DNA from: Polyangiaceae bacterium
GTDB lineage: Bacteria > Myxococcota_A > Polyangia > Polyangiales > Polyangiaceae
Assembly (NCBI GenBank): GCA_020633235.1
Contig: JACKEA010000005.1
Coordinates: 682,001 to 746,000, forward strand
Reading direction: 5' to 3'
DNA length: 64,000 nt
The position numbers and the translations under genes are program-made. Below the pieces are notes generated by a model. That model was given only the letters and a program-made list of their open reading frames with translations, was not told the origin of the DNA and made no database searches. Position 1 is the stretch's first letter. Each line of letters starts with the position of its first letter. Shown here piece by piece: positions 9,002-18,832 of this stretch.

Positions 9002-9774
9002 ATGGGGGTTCGAGTCGCGCTTTCCGACGCCGAGTGGGCACGCATTGCGCCGTTGGTTTCCGCTCTCACGTCACGCGGTCCAAAGGGCAACGATAATCGT
9101 CGCTTCATCGAAGCAACGCTGTGGATCCTACGGACGGGCGCACCCTGGCGAGACTTGCCGGAGGTGTTTGGGAAGTGGGGCAGTGTGTATCGGCGCTTTC
9201 GGCGCTGGGCGCTGGCGGGTCGCTGGCACCAGCTTCACGAAGTGCTGCAAGTGCGGCCTTCCGATGACCTGTTGATGGACAGCACCATCGTGAAAGCGCA
9301 TCCACATGCGGCGGGCGCGCTGAAAAAGGGGGCGGGCAATCATCAGAAGGTCTCGGCCGTTCTCGCGGTGGCTTTTCCACAAAGGTTCATGCGCTCGTTT
9401 CAGCCGAGGGCGCGCTGGTGCGCTTCATCGTCACGGGAGGCGAGGCGGCTGACGTGACGCAGGTGAATGCACTCGTCGTGGAGCGGGGTGCGGGACAGGC
9501 TGTCATCGCTGACCGGGCCTACGACAGCAATGCCGCACTGGCGCATATCCAGGCGTCAGGGTTCGAGGCGGTCATCCCCTCGCGCAGGAATCGCAAGGTC
9601 CAGCGCGAGCTCGACCGCGACAAGTACCGGCTCCGCAACACGGTGGAGCGCTGGTTCGGGCGAGTGAAGGCGTTTCGCCGCGTGGCCACGCGCTACGAGA
9701 AGACCACGCGGAGCTACGCCGGATTCGTGATTCTTGCGGCTGCTCGCGTTGCTCTCACGGGGTGGCCCGGGTGA
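9002..9774 (+). CDS. IS5-family transposase, two frames joined by -1 frameshift
   Basis: Frame A (from the ATG at 9002, open to 9457) encodes the N-terminal IS5 domain ([34 protein letters not shown]) and the first catalytic Asp in [11 protein letters not shown] (D93). Frame B (9331-9774) encodes [18 protein letters not shown], the second Asp in VIADRAYDS and the Glu in [15 protein letters not shown] -1 slip at AAAAAGGGGG (9323-9332) joins them exactly at the KKGGGQ...[10 protein letters not shown] block typical of the family, giving about 257 aa, a normal length. Programmed frameshifting is known in IS5-family members, so it is probably functional, although a simple mutation cannot be excluded. 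The stop overlaps the tnpB GTG. Confidence 0.8.
9323..9332 (+). other. Probable -1 frameshift site of the transposase
   Basis: AAAAAGGGGG. Read in frame A as CTG AAA AAG GGG GCG. The heptamer A AAG GGG lets both tRNAs re-pair one base back, after which frame B continues as GGC GGG CAA into the conserved part of the transposase. Confidence 0.6.
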
Positions 9775-11165
9775 CTCGGCACACCACCTTCAGCTTTACG
9801 CTCCAGCCAACGCGCGAGCAGGAGGAGCTGCTCCGGCGGCACGTGGGAGCGGCGCGCTTCGGCTTCAATCAGTGCCTGCGCTTCGTCATCAACGCCCTCG
9901 AGGCCGAGGAGAAGCCGCCATGGTCGGGCTTCGATCTCATCAACGACTTCAATGAATGGAAGCGATCGGAGCGAGCCGGGGTGGACGAGGACGGGCGCGT
10001 GGGGCTCTCCTGGCGCTTCGAGGTCGTCCAGCAGGTGTTCGAAGAGGCGGCGGTCGACTTGGGGCGGGCGCTGCAAGCGTTCTCGGCAGGTCGCAAGGGA
10101 GAGCGCACGGGCAAGCGTCCAGGCTTTCCCCAGTTCAAGAAGCGGTCGGAAGCGCGGCAGTCGTTCCGCATCCGCAACAAGAAGAACGACGTCCGCGTGG
10201 GCGAGGCCGACCCGCGCTCCGTGCGGCTGCCGAAGCTCGGCAGCATTGCCGTGCGGGAATGCACGCGCCGGCTGCGCCGCATGCTGAAGAGCGATCGCGC
10301 CAAGGTGCTGTTCGCCACGGTCAGCACCCGCGAGGGCGGCCGCTGGCGCGTGACCTTGAACGTCGAGGCCGCCGAGCTGCATCCCGCGCGGCGCCACAGC
10401 AGCGCGGAGGCTCCGCCGGTCGGCATCGACCGCGGGCTCAAGACCTTCGCGGTGCTTGCCAGCGAAAGCGGCGAGCAGGTCGAGCACATCGAAAGCCCAC
10501 GTCCACTCCGCGCCGCGCTACCGAAGCTGCGGCGCAAGAGCCGCAGCCTGTCCCGGAAGCAGCCGGGCTCGCGCAATCGGTACAAGGCGCGCGCGGCGCT
10601 CGCGCGCGTGCACCAACGCATTCGCAACATCCGACACGATTTCACCCATCGCCAATCGAGCCGACTGGCCCAGACCCACGGCCACTTGGTCATCGAGAAG
10701 CTGAGTATCTCGGGGCTCATCAAAACCCGACTCGCCCGCGCCATCGCGGACAGCGCCTGGGCGCTGTTCGGAGCACAGCTCGCCTACAAAGCGAAGTGGT
10801 ACGGCGCAACGCTCGCCATAGCCGACCGCTTCTACCCCAGCACACGCCGCTGCAGCGCGTGCGGGGCCATCGGCGAGCGGCTCGACCTCGGGGAGCGCAC
10901 CTTTCACTGCAGCAGTTGTGGTCACGAGGCCGACCGCGACGAGAACGCTGCCGTGTGCTTGGCTCAGTACCCTCGCGTACTCGGCCAAGGAGACTCGCCT
11001 CCTGTCGCCGCGAAGCACGCGGAGACGCAAAACGCCTGTGGAGAGGGACGCTCTGGCGAACCACCGCTCTTGGTGGTCCGTGAAACTACCCTCGTCGAAG
11101 CAGGAAGGGCCTATGCCCAACGCCCGAGAAGGGCGGTGTTGGCCAAAACTGTCAACACGCTTTAG
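9771..11165 (+). CDS. tnpB: TnpB RNA-guided nuclease / transposon accessory protein
   Basis: TnpB, ancestor-type relative of Cas12, normally a guide-RNA-directed DNA nuclease that maintains its transposon. The RuvC parts are intact: GIDRGLK (D220), HLVIEKLSI (E309) and the zinc finger CSACG...CSSCG followed by ADRDENAA (D390). The N-terminus (TFSFTLQPTREQEELLRRHVGAARFGFNQ) is typical. I chose the GTG at 9771, which overlaps the transposase stop as GTGA; a GTG at 9762 is possible. The stop TAG at 11163-11165 lies across the element-host junction and is built from the target duplication. The usual tail motif (SVKLPSSKQE) is found in another frame near 11080, so the C-terminus is probably shifted. 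Confidence 0.9.
   Translation: MTRHTTFSFTLQPTREQEELLRRHVGAARFGFNQCLRFVINALEAEEKPPWSGFDLINDFNEWKRSERAGVDEDGRVGLSWRFEVVQQVFEEAAVDLGRALQAFSAGRKGERTGKRPGFPQFKKRSEARQSFRIRNKKNDVRVGEADPRSVRLPKLGSIAVRECTRRLRRMLKSDRAKVLFATVSTREGGRWRVTLNVEAAELHPARRHSSAEAPPVGIDRGLKTFAVLASESGEQVEHIESPRPLRAALPKLRRKSRSLSRKQPGSRNRYKARAALARVHQRIRNIRHDFTHRQSSRLAQTHGHLVIEKLSISGLIKTRLARAIADSAWALFGAQLAYKAKWYGATLAIADRFYPSTRRCSACGAIGERLDLGERTFHCSSCGHEADRDENAAVCLAQYPRVLGQGDSPPVAAKHAETQNACGEGRSGEPPLLVVRETTLVEAGRAYAQRPRRAVLAKTVNTL
11035..11162 (+). ncRNA. Candidate omega-RNA scaffold at the tnpB 3' end
   Basis: In known TnpB systems the guide RNA is made from the 3' end of tnpB through the right end of the element, with the guide just outside. 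Here this stretch can form short hairpins: ACCACC...GGTGGT (about 11058-11075) and CGCCC-GAGAA-GGGCG (about 11121-11135), close to the right end. The guide would then begin in host DNA at about 11163. This rests on position and hairpins only. Confidence 0.35.
11145..11162 (-). repeat. Right terminal inverted repeat of the IS
   Basis: AAAACTGTCAACACGCTT on the plus strand, the partner of 8906-8923. Directly followed by TA(G), the presumed target duplication. Confidence 0.8.
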
Positions 11166-12021
11166 TGGCGGCAGCGTGACCTACAGCGGCACGAAGAGCG
11201 GCAGCGGCGGCGGCTCCGGCGGTGGCATCGCGCTGATAGCCGGGCAGCTCAACGTGACGGGCACCCTCTCCGCCAAGGGTGGCGCCGGCGGTGACGCGCC
11301 CTGCACACCTCTCAATCTGCCTTGTAGCCCGGGCGGTGGTGGCGGCGGCGGGTGGGTGAAGATCCTGTACTGGGGCAGCGATCCCGGTCTCACGCCCGAC
11401 GTCTCCGGCGGACCCGGCGGCGCACATCAAATCTTCGCCGGCGTCGGTGGCGACGTCGGCTCCGTTCTCACGGAGGCGCTTGCCACGGTGCAGCCGGACG
11501 CGAGCGCCGTCAGCGGCTCCGGCGCCATCGCCATTCCGTTCAAGATCCTCGATCTCGACTCGGACCCCTGCACGCTGGAAGTGATGATGGTGCAGAACGG
11601 AAGCGCGACGCCGGTAACGCTGCAAGGCGGCAGCGGAGACGCGGGGCCGTCGCTGTCGTCGTCCCCTGCCGGCGCGCCGGGCAGCGTGACGTGGGACGCG
11701 GCCAAGGATCTGCCCGGCGTCACCGGAAGCATCGAGCTTCGACTCCGCGCCCACGACGGCTTCGCCTTCGGTCCCGCGGCAAGCGTGACGGTGACCCTCG
11801 GCGGCTCCAGCAGCGGAGACGGCGGCACCACGCCAACGCCCGACGGCGGCACCACGCCCCCGGGCGACGGCGGCACCTTGCCGGCCGGTCCCGGCGGCGG
11901 CAGCTCCGACAGCGGCGGATGCTCCTGCTCCTTCGAGAACCACGACGCACGCACCGGCAGTGCGTGGGCCGCGCTTCTACTGCTGGCCGGGCTGAGCCTG
12001 GGACGGCGAAAGCGAGCGTGA
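11165..12021 (+). pseudogene. MYXO-CTERM secreted protein, 3' part (split by IS)
   Basis: Continuation of the gene starting at 8323. It encodes a glycine-rich segment (SGGSVTYSGTKSGSGGG), a beta-sandwich-like domain, a Gly/Thr/Pro linker and a MYXO-CTERM sorting tail. That tail has CSCSFENHD, then a hydrophobic helix (AWAALLLLAGLSLG) and a terminal RRKRA. Such tails are known to direct surface sorting in myxobacteria. The fragment has no start of its own; it is in frame with 8323-8905 once the element is removed. Confidence 0.85.
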
Positions 12022-12026
12022 CGGGG

Positions 12027-12047
12027 CTCGCGCCGCAGCGACAATCC
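12027..12047 (-). repeat. Dispersed gene-end repeat, copy 2
   Basis: On the minus strand reads GGATTGTCGCTGCGGCGCGAG. It lies 6 bp after the stop of the MYXO-CTERM gene and matches the family described at 18695-18756. Confidence 0.55.
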
Positions 12048-12123
12048 AATGAAAATGGACGTGCTCGGATGCAAGCACCGTCGCTGATTCCTTGGAATCC
12101 GATGCTCTGGTAGCCTGCCCGGC

Positions 12124-12393
12124 GTGGCGGTCGTGGCGTTCACCGAGAATCTCCGGCGGCACGTGGCGTGCCCCACCGTGGAGGCCGCCGGCGCAACGGT
12201 GCGCGAGGTGCTCGATCGCGTGTTCGAGAACAATCCGCGCCTCAGGGGCTACGTCCTCGACGAGCGCGGGGTGCTGCGCAAGCACATGGTCGTGTTCGTG
12301 GATGGTCGCCAGCTGAGCGACCGCGAGGCTCTCTCGGATCCGGTCGCTGCCGGCTCCGAGCTGTACGTGATGCAGGCCCTGTCGGGAGGATAG
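12124..12393 (+). CDS. MoaD/ThiS-family ubiquitin-like protein
   Basis: An 89-aa beta-grasp protein ending in Gly-Gly (MQALSGG), the tail that E1-like enzymes adenylate and thiocarboxylate in sulfur carriers. The middle shows REVLDRVFENNPRLRGYVLDE and VVFVDGRQLSD, typical of the MoaD/ThiS fold. It starts at a GTG. It stops directly before the ATG of the BNR-repeat protein (no gap), so the two are co-translated. No E1 or molybdopterin/thiamine gene is adjacent, and its role is therefore unclear. It is distinct from the CysO-like protein at 50511. Confidence 0.8.
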   Translation: MAVVAFTENLRRHVACPTVEAAGATVREVLDRVFENNPRLRGYVLDERGVLRKHMVVFVDGRQLSDREALSDPVAAGSELYVMQALSGG

Positions 12394-13488
12394 ATGACGC
12401 TCTTGGTTTCGACCCGCAAGGGTCTGTTCGTGGTCGAAGGACAAGGCGCCGAGGCGAAGCTCTCGCGCGCCATGTTCCTCGGGGACAACGTTCCCCTCAC
12501 CCTCGTGGATCGTCGCGACGACAGCTGGTACGCCGTCTTGGATCACGGGCACTTTGGCGTGAAGCTGCATCGCTCGGAGGACCACGGCGAGACCTGGAAG
12601 GAGATCGCCCTGCCCGCCTACCCGCCGAAGCCCGAGGGCTTCGAGGACAAGGACATGTGGGGGCGCGAGCGCGAGTGGGCGACGAAGAACATCTGGGCGC
12701 TGGCGCCAGCGCTGGACAAGGACGGCGCGCTGTGGTGCGGCACGATGCCCGGCGGCCTGTTCCGCTCGGAGGATCGCGGCGAGAGCTGGAAGCTGATCGA
12801 ATCGCTGTGGAACCACCCCACGCGGGTGAAGTGGAACGGCGGCGGCGCGGATCACGCGGCCATCCACTCCATTTGCGTGGACCCGCGAGACCCGAAGATG
12901 GTCGTCGTCGCCGTCTCCAGCGGCGGCGTGTGGCGCACCAAGGACGCCGGCGAGAGCTGGGAGCCGCACACGAAAGGCATGCGCGCGGGCTACGTCCCGC
13001 CGGAGCAGGCGGACTGGCCGGAGAACCAAGACCCGCACTGCGTGGTTCAGTGCCCGGCGGCTCCGGAGGTGTTCTGGTGCCAGCACCACATGGGGATCTG
13101 GCGCTCGGACAACGACCTCGAGAGCTGGACCGAGCTCCACGCCCAGCCGTCGAGCTTTGGCTTCCCGGTAGCCGTGCACCCGAAGGATCCGCTCACCGCC
13201 TGGTTCGTTCCGTCGCACTCCGACCAGAAGCGCGCGCCCATCGAAGGCGAGGTGGTGGTCACCCGCACGCGCGACGGCGGCAAGAGCTTCGAGACCTTGC
13301 GTGAAGGGCTACCCCAACGCTTCGCGTACGATCTCGTGTATCGCCACGCGCTGGACATCGCCGGCGACGGCAACCAGCTGGCCTTCGGCTGCACCACGGG
13401 AAACCTGTGGACCACCGCCGACCAGGGCGACCACTGGCACGCCGTCGCGAGCCACCTGCCACCGATCTACTCCGTGCGCTACGCCTGA
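12394..13488 (+). CDS. BNR/sialidase-like beta-propeller protein, 364 aa
   Basis: Cytoplasmic by sequence, with no signal peptide. It contains repeated Asp-box (BNR) motifs: RSEDHGETWKEI, RSEDRGESWKLI, RTKDAGESWEPH, RSDNDLESWTEL, RTRDGGKSFETL and TTADQGDHWHAV. About six blades suggest a propeller like exo-alpha-sialidases or photosystem assembly factors, but the catalytic Arg triad of sialidases is not evident, so I do not call an enzyme. It directly follows the MoaD/ThiS-like gene. I recall this pairing as recurrent in bacteria, which suggests a joint, unknown role. Confidence 0.75.
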   Translation: MTLLVSTRKGLFVVEGQGAEAKLSRAMFLGDNVPLTLVDRRDDSWYAVLDHGHFGVKLHRSEDHGETWKEIALPAYPPKPEGFEDKDMWGREREWATKNIWALAPALDKDGALWCGTMPGGLFRSEDRGESWKLIESLWNHPTRVKWNGGGADHAAIHSICVDPRDPKMVVVAVSSGGVWRTKDAGESWEPHTKGMRAGYVPPEQADWPENQDPHCVVQCPAAPEVFWCQHHMGIWRSDNDLESWTELHAQPSSFGFPVAVHPKDPLTAWFVPSHSDQKRAPIEGEVVVTRTRDGGKSFETLREGLPQRFAYDLVYRHALDIAGDGNQLAFGCTTGNLWTTADQGDHWHAVASHLPPIYSVRYA

Positions 13489-13537
13489 TGGCCTTCGCAT
13501 GGCCCGAGCTGCAATCCTGAGATAGCCTCGAACGAGC

Positions 13538-14200
13538 ATGTCGTCGTCAGGCCCAGAGCAAGATTGGGGGATCGGGTTTCGCACCCCCGAGGAAGCTGCC
13601 CGACTGACAGAGAACGTCGATTACTGTTGGAGGTTTTTCGAGGGGGAATCGGAAGCTCAGCGGGCTGCGCAAAAGATCGTTTCCATCCTCGAAGCGGACG
13701 AGATCCCCTACGCCATGATCGGCGCGCTGGCCTTGAACCAGTACGGGCATCGCAGGGTGACCGTAAACGTCGACTTGGTCATGAGAGAGGAGGACCTTCA
13801 GCGCTTCAAGCGAAAGTGGTTGGGCCACGGATACGCGGAGCGGGTACCCGGCACGGGCAAGCTGATCGATACGGAGCTCGGGGTCCACGTGGACGTGTTG
13901 AGCACGGGAAGGTATCCGGGTGACGACAAGCCCAAGCCCATCGCGTTCCCGGATCCCGCGACTACTGCCATCCGCGGTGCGCCGTTTGCGCTTCTGCCGG
14001 TGGAGCGATGGATCGAGCTCAAGCTCGCCTCCGGCATGGTCGCGCCTCATCGCCTCAAGGACCTTGCGGACGTGCAAGAGCTCATCCGCTCGGCCAAGCT
14101 CCCGGTCTCGACTTCCGACGCTCTTCACCCCTGGGTGCGCGCGAAGTTCCTCGAGCTGTGGAACGCCGTCGAGCAGGGCAAAGCGGAAGACCCGTACTGA
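13538..14200 (+). CDS. Nucleotidyltransferase-like protein, 220 aa
   Basis: Resembles small nucleotidyltransferases of the MNT/AbiEii-related type. IPYAMIGALALNQYGHRRVTVNVDLVM matches the G[SA]xAxxxxGxxRxTxDxDL signature, and VDVLS further on fits the third acidic position. The first catalytic Asp of the DxD pair appears to be Asn (TVNVDL), which may weaken or abolish activity. No partner HEPN or antitoxin gene adjoins it, so a toxin-antitoxin role is not supported. Confidence 0.6.
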   Translation: MSSSGPEQDWGIGFRTPEEAARLTENVDYCWRFFEGESEAQRAAQKIVSILEADEIPYAMIGALALNQYGHRRVTVNVDLVMREEDLQRFKRKWLGHGYAERVPGTGKLIDTELGVHVDVLSTGRYPGDDKPKPIAFPDPATTAIRGAPFALLPVERWIELKLASGMVAPHRLKDLADVQELIRSAKLPVSTSDALHPWVRAKFLELWNAVEQGKAEDPY

Positions 14201-14249
14201 AGAGCGGGGACCGGAGCGTCGTCGCCGAGGGCGAGCGACCCGCGCGCGC

Positions 14250-15209
14250 TCAGCTACGGCGACGCCCGAGCGCCGCGGCTCCGAGAAGCGTCAGCGCGGC
14301 GAGCCACGGGCTCGGTGCGCCATGGCCGCCGACGTTGCAGCCGGAGTCGTCTCCGGAGCTCGAGGCCGGGCCGCCGCTGCTGCCCGCGGCGCTGGTGCCG
14401 CCGCTCGACGCGCCGCCCGCGCTGGTGCCACCCGAGCTCGTTCCGCCCAGGGAGCTGCCGCCTCCACTGGACGAGCCCCCGGTTCCGCCTGTACCGCCGC
14501 CGCCGGGATCCCAGCCGCCGAGGCGCGCCATCATCCACCACATGCCCTTGGCAGCGCGGAGCCGCCCGGTCGCGTTCAGGTGTCCGCCGTCGCTGGAGTA
14601 GGCCTCGACCATCGCCTCGAAGCCGCCCTCGGTCCTCGGCGCGCCGGACGCATCGTGGCTCTCGATGGCGGCAATGTCGTACAGCGGCTTGTCGTTGGCC
14701 TGGGCGTAGCTGCGCACGGCGCTGTTGAAGGCGTCGCGGTTTTGGTTTCCGCTCGTTTCGATCGGCATCGTCCACCACACGAACTGCTTCGTGGGGTGCG
14801 CCGTTTCCAGCGCCAGCATCGCGTCACGGTAGTACGTGAAGTTGGCGTCGTCGTCGATGAAACAGAACTTCATCTGCATCACGTCGTACTCGCTCTGGTG
14901 CGCGGTGACCCAATCCGTGAACTGATCCACCTTGGGCTGCCAGCCCGGATTGCCGCGCTCGTGCCAGTACCAGTTCGGAAACGCATAGCGGCTCGCGTCG
15001 GCGCTCGCGAGGTCGTTCATCCCGTCCAAGATATTTCCCCCCACGGACGCGTGATCGAGGCTCATGTGCAGCGCTCGCGCCGCGTCCAGGGCGGAGCTCG
15101 GGATGACGTCCACGTCGAGGGTCGTGTGATCCGCCTTGATGGACTGCGCCGTCGCCGCACTCGTGCAAAACACCACGATGAGCCCTATCCGCGTGCCGAG
15201 AGTCGACAT
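14250..15209 (-). CDS. Secreted SGNH-hydrolase-like protein with MYXO-CTERM
   Basis: 319 aa. The signal peptide (MSTLGTRIGLIVVFCTSAATAQS) follows a strong AGGAGGTG site, which decides the ATG at 15209 over one 14 codons upstream. The middle domain (HMSLDHASVGGNILDGMNDL...VMQMKFCFID...WWTMPIE...GGHLNATGRLRAA) has the feel of an SGNH/GDSL-like esterase, ending with a DGGHLN block at the place of the catalytic Asp-His. The nucleophile is not certain. A long Gly/Ser linker leads to a MYXO-CTERM tail (CNVGGHGAPSPWLAALTLL then RRRS), suggesting surface sorting. Confidence 0.7.
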   Translation of the reverse strand: MSTLGTRIGLIVVFCTSAATAQSIKADHTTLDVDVIPSSALDAARALHMSLDHASVGGNILDGMNDLASADASRYAFPNWYWHERGNPGWQPKVDQFTDWVTAHQSEYDVMQMKFCFIDDDANFTYYRDAMLALETAHPTKQFVWWTMPIETSGNQNRDAFNSAVRSYAQANDKPLYDIAAIESHDASGAPRTEGGFEAMVEAYSSDGGHLNATGRLRAAKGMWWMMARLGGWDPGGGGTGGTGGSSSGGGSSLGGTSSGGTSAGGASSGGTSAAGSSGGPASSSGDDSGCNVGGHGAPSPWLAALTLLGAAALGRRRS

Positions 15210-15274
15210 CTGCACACCTCCTGACCTGACTACGGTGACGCGTTCGTACAAACGCGACCGTGATGGCGATCAAG

Positions 15275-15850
15275 TCAGGGCTTGCACGACGCGAGATACA
15301 GCCGCCCGCAGCTTCGACACTGAAACAAGTTCACGCCGCTCTTGTCGAGCTTGCCGCGACGGATGCGCTCCAGCGTCGGGCCGAAGCCTTGCTCGAGGAG
15401 CGCAGGGGCGTGCTCTGGAGGCCCCCACTCGGTGAGCACCTCCTGCTCGAGGTACGCGCGGTCGAGGGGGCCTACCGCCGCTTCGATCTCCGGGATGCTC
15501 GGCCCGACCCCCTCGTTCCAGATCAGCGTCGAGAGCCGCTCGCAGCACACCGGCCAGACGGGCGAGCGGGTACCGCGCCCCGTGCCCGGTGTCGTTGCGA
15601 GCAGTGCCGTGTTGTCCGCCACGGAGCCGGGCTCCGGCACGGTGGCGCCCTCGGGCACCGGCCAGCGCGGGGCACGCTCGCGGTCGGAATCCCAGACGGC
15701 CAGCACCCAGGGGCGATCCACGGGGCAGCGCCATTTCTTCCCCGGTTCGTGGGGCCAAGCCGACCACACCGGGTCCGAGAGCCACGGCACCGGGCTCGAC
15801 TCGACGGGACCCTGCGCCCTCCGCCCCCGCAGTCGATCCCACAAGCCCAT
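15275..15850 (-). CDS. Hypothetical protein with C-terminal Cys motif
   Basis: 191 aa, not recognised. It is soluble and Trp/Pro-rich, and ends with FQCRSCGRLYLASCKP, a CxxC...C group that could bind a metal. It is divergent from the gene at 15909 and follows the SGNH-like gene on the same strand at 65 bp distance. Confidence 0.6.
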   Translation of the reverse strand: MGLWDRLRGRRAQGPVESSPVPWLSDPVWSAWPHEPGKKWRCPVDRPWVLAVWDSDRERAPRWPVPEGATVPEPGSVADNTALLATTPGTGRGTRSPVWPVCCERLSTLIWNEGVGPSIPEIEAAVGPLDRAYLEQEVLTEWGPPEHAPALLEQGFGPTLERIRRGKLDKSGVNLFQCRSCGRLYLASCKP

Positions 15851-15908
15851 GATCGTCGGCTACCAAGCCCGGCTACGCCTGCCAAGAGGCTCGGCTTAGG
15901 ATGGGCTC

Positions 15909-16793
15909 GTGGCGAAGGTATGGAAGCTCCTCGAGCGCGCGTTGGCTCGCTTCCGCAAGGGAGCGTCCCAGCCGCCCTTCGTCCAGGACTACGAACGCGT
16001 GTTCCGGTCGCTGAGTCGCGAAGAGCTCTACGAAGAAGACGCTCCCGACCTGGACGCCGAGATCTCCAGCGAGCTCTTCGACCGCCGTCATCGCGACCAC
16101 CACTTCTTGGGAACGTACTCCGAGAAGGGCGGCAGCCTCGCCTTCGAACGCTACGGCTTCTTCGATCTGCTGCGCGAGCGCGGCTTCGACCCCAAGCTCT
16201 CCCTCGACGTGTCGGACCCCGACGATCACAAGCTTCGCATCTTCGACGGCGTCCGAAATCGCGAGCACCTGCTCATCGAGCTCGCTGCCAGCGTGCGTGA
16301 AGCCGAGCTTCCGAACGGACAGGCCTGCAGCTTCCTGTTCATCGGCTGGCTCCTGATGCAGGACCCCCGGCGCGAGTTCTTGCCGGATCGACCGCCGCTA
16401 CCGGAGCAGGAGCATCCGGGGCTCGGTCTCTTTCCCCACTTTGGCTATCTGCTCAAGCTCATCGCCGTCCGCGTGCGCGCCGACGGCCTGCTCAATCATC
16501 CGTCGCACTTCCACAACGCGGTGCTGTACGGAAAGTTCTCCAAGTTCGCAGATCCGGAAATCGAAGGACGCTTCCGGGCCCTGGAGCGCGATCTCGCTCA
16601 GCTACCGCTGGCCGAGGCCACCCGGGAGCTGGCGGAAGGTCGGGTCGTGGACCCTCGGGGCCGACCGGTGAGATGGGAGCCGGCGCTGCAGGTGGGTCCC
16701 ATCACGCCCCGGGCAAAACGCTGGTTCGAGAGCGACGACTACCTACGGACCAGCTCCCAGGTCCGGGACGAATGCCGCTTCGGCCGGGGCTGA
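15909..16793 (+). CDS. Hypothetical protein, 294 aa
   Basis: No family recognised. Predicted cytoplasmic, with no membrane helix, and rich in aromatic and charged residues. Candidate conserved patches are HHFLGTYSEKGGSLAFERYGFFDLLRER (in parts), LFPHFGYLLKLIAVRVRADG and NHPSHFHNAVLYGK, the last with clustered His. The start is a GTG with weak upstream signals. It stands alone between a divergent gene and the acyl-CoA ligase. Confidence 0.6.
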   Translation: MAKVWKLLERALARFRKGASQPPFVQDYERVFRSLSREELYEEDAPDLDAEISSELFDRRHRDHHFLGTYSEKGGSLAFERYGFFDLLRERGFDPKLSLDVSDPDDHKLRIFDGVRNREHLLIELAASVREAELPNGQACSFLFIGWLLMQDPRREFLPDRPPLPEQEHPGLGLFPHFGYLLKLIAVRVRADGLLNHPSHFHNAVLYGKFSKFADPEIEGRFRALERDLAQLPLAEATRELAEGRVVDPRGRPVRWEPALQVGPITPRAKRWFESDDYLRTSSQVRDECRFGRG

Positions 16794-16905
16794 CCCGACG
16801 TCCTGCAGGATGCGGCGCTCGTCATTGACCAAGAGACGGCTCGCACCTAAGGTTCCGGGCCGCGAGGGAGCTCCCCTTCCGCGCTAATGAGGAGTGGGTC
16901 AGGTC

Positions 16906-18669
<1,764 letters not shown>

Positions 18670-18694
18670 GCGCTTTCGCGAGCTTCGCGACGGC

Positions 18695-18756
18695 ACCGCG
18701 CCGCACCGACAATCCCCTGATCCTGAATCAGACAGGTCTTGTTGGTCCGGCGCGGA
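18695..18756. repeat. Inverted pair of dispersed gene-end repeats
   Basis: Two arms face each other: 18695-18715 (minus strand GGATTGTCGGTGCGGCGCGGT) and 18739-18756 (plus strand TTGTTGGTCCGGCGCGGA). About 15 of 17 bases can pair, with a 20-odd-base loop. It lies 25-90 bp after the fadD stop. This copy shows the palindromic arrangement best. There is no T-run, so it is not a standard intrinsic terminator. Confidence 0.65.
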
Positions 18757-18832
18757 AACGTCTCGCTACGCGTCCATCTTGACGGCGCGCCCCGCGCGTG
18801 ACATCTCTGCGGGGAGAGCCAAGGAACCCTCC

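Larger units (their letters stand above)
8906..11162 (+). mobile_element. IS5-family element carrying transposase and tnpB
   Basis: Insertion of 2257 bp inside the MYXO-CTERM gene. Its ends are imperfect inverted repeats (14 of 18 bases match, core TGTTGACAGTTT). TA flanks both ends (8904-8905 and 11163-11164); TAG on both sides is equally possible. The inferred empty site is GGTGCTAGTGG, whose CTAG core fits the YTAR-type targets known for IS5 relatives. It encodes a DDE transposase in two frames and, coupled to it, a full-length TnpB nuclease. Combining an IS5-type transposase with tnpB inside one pair of ends is unusual, since tnpB normally travels with IS200/IS605 or IS607. Confidence 0.85.

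Noticed and set aside
8955..9275. Alternative frame over the transposase start
   Set aside because: Starts near the IS left end but encodes no IS5 motif; the conserved N-terminal domain is in the frame from 9002.
13538..14200. Toxin-antitoxin (MNT/HEPN or AbiE) system
   Set aside because: No HEPN or antitoxin gene is adjacent, and one catalytic position looks replaced.
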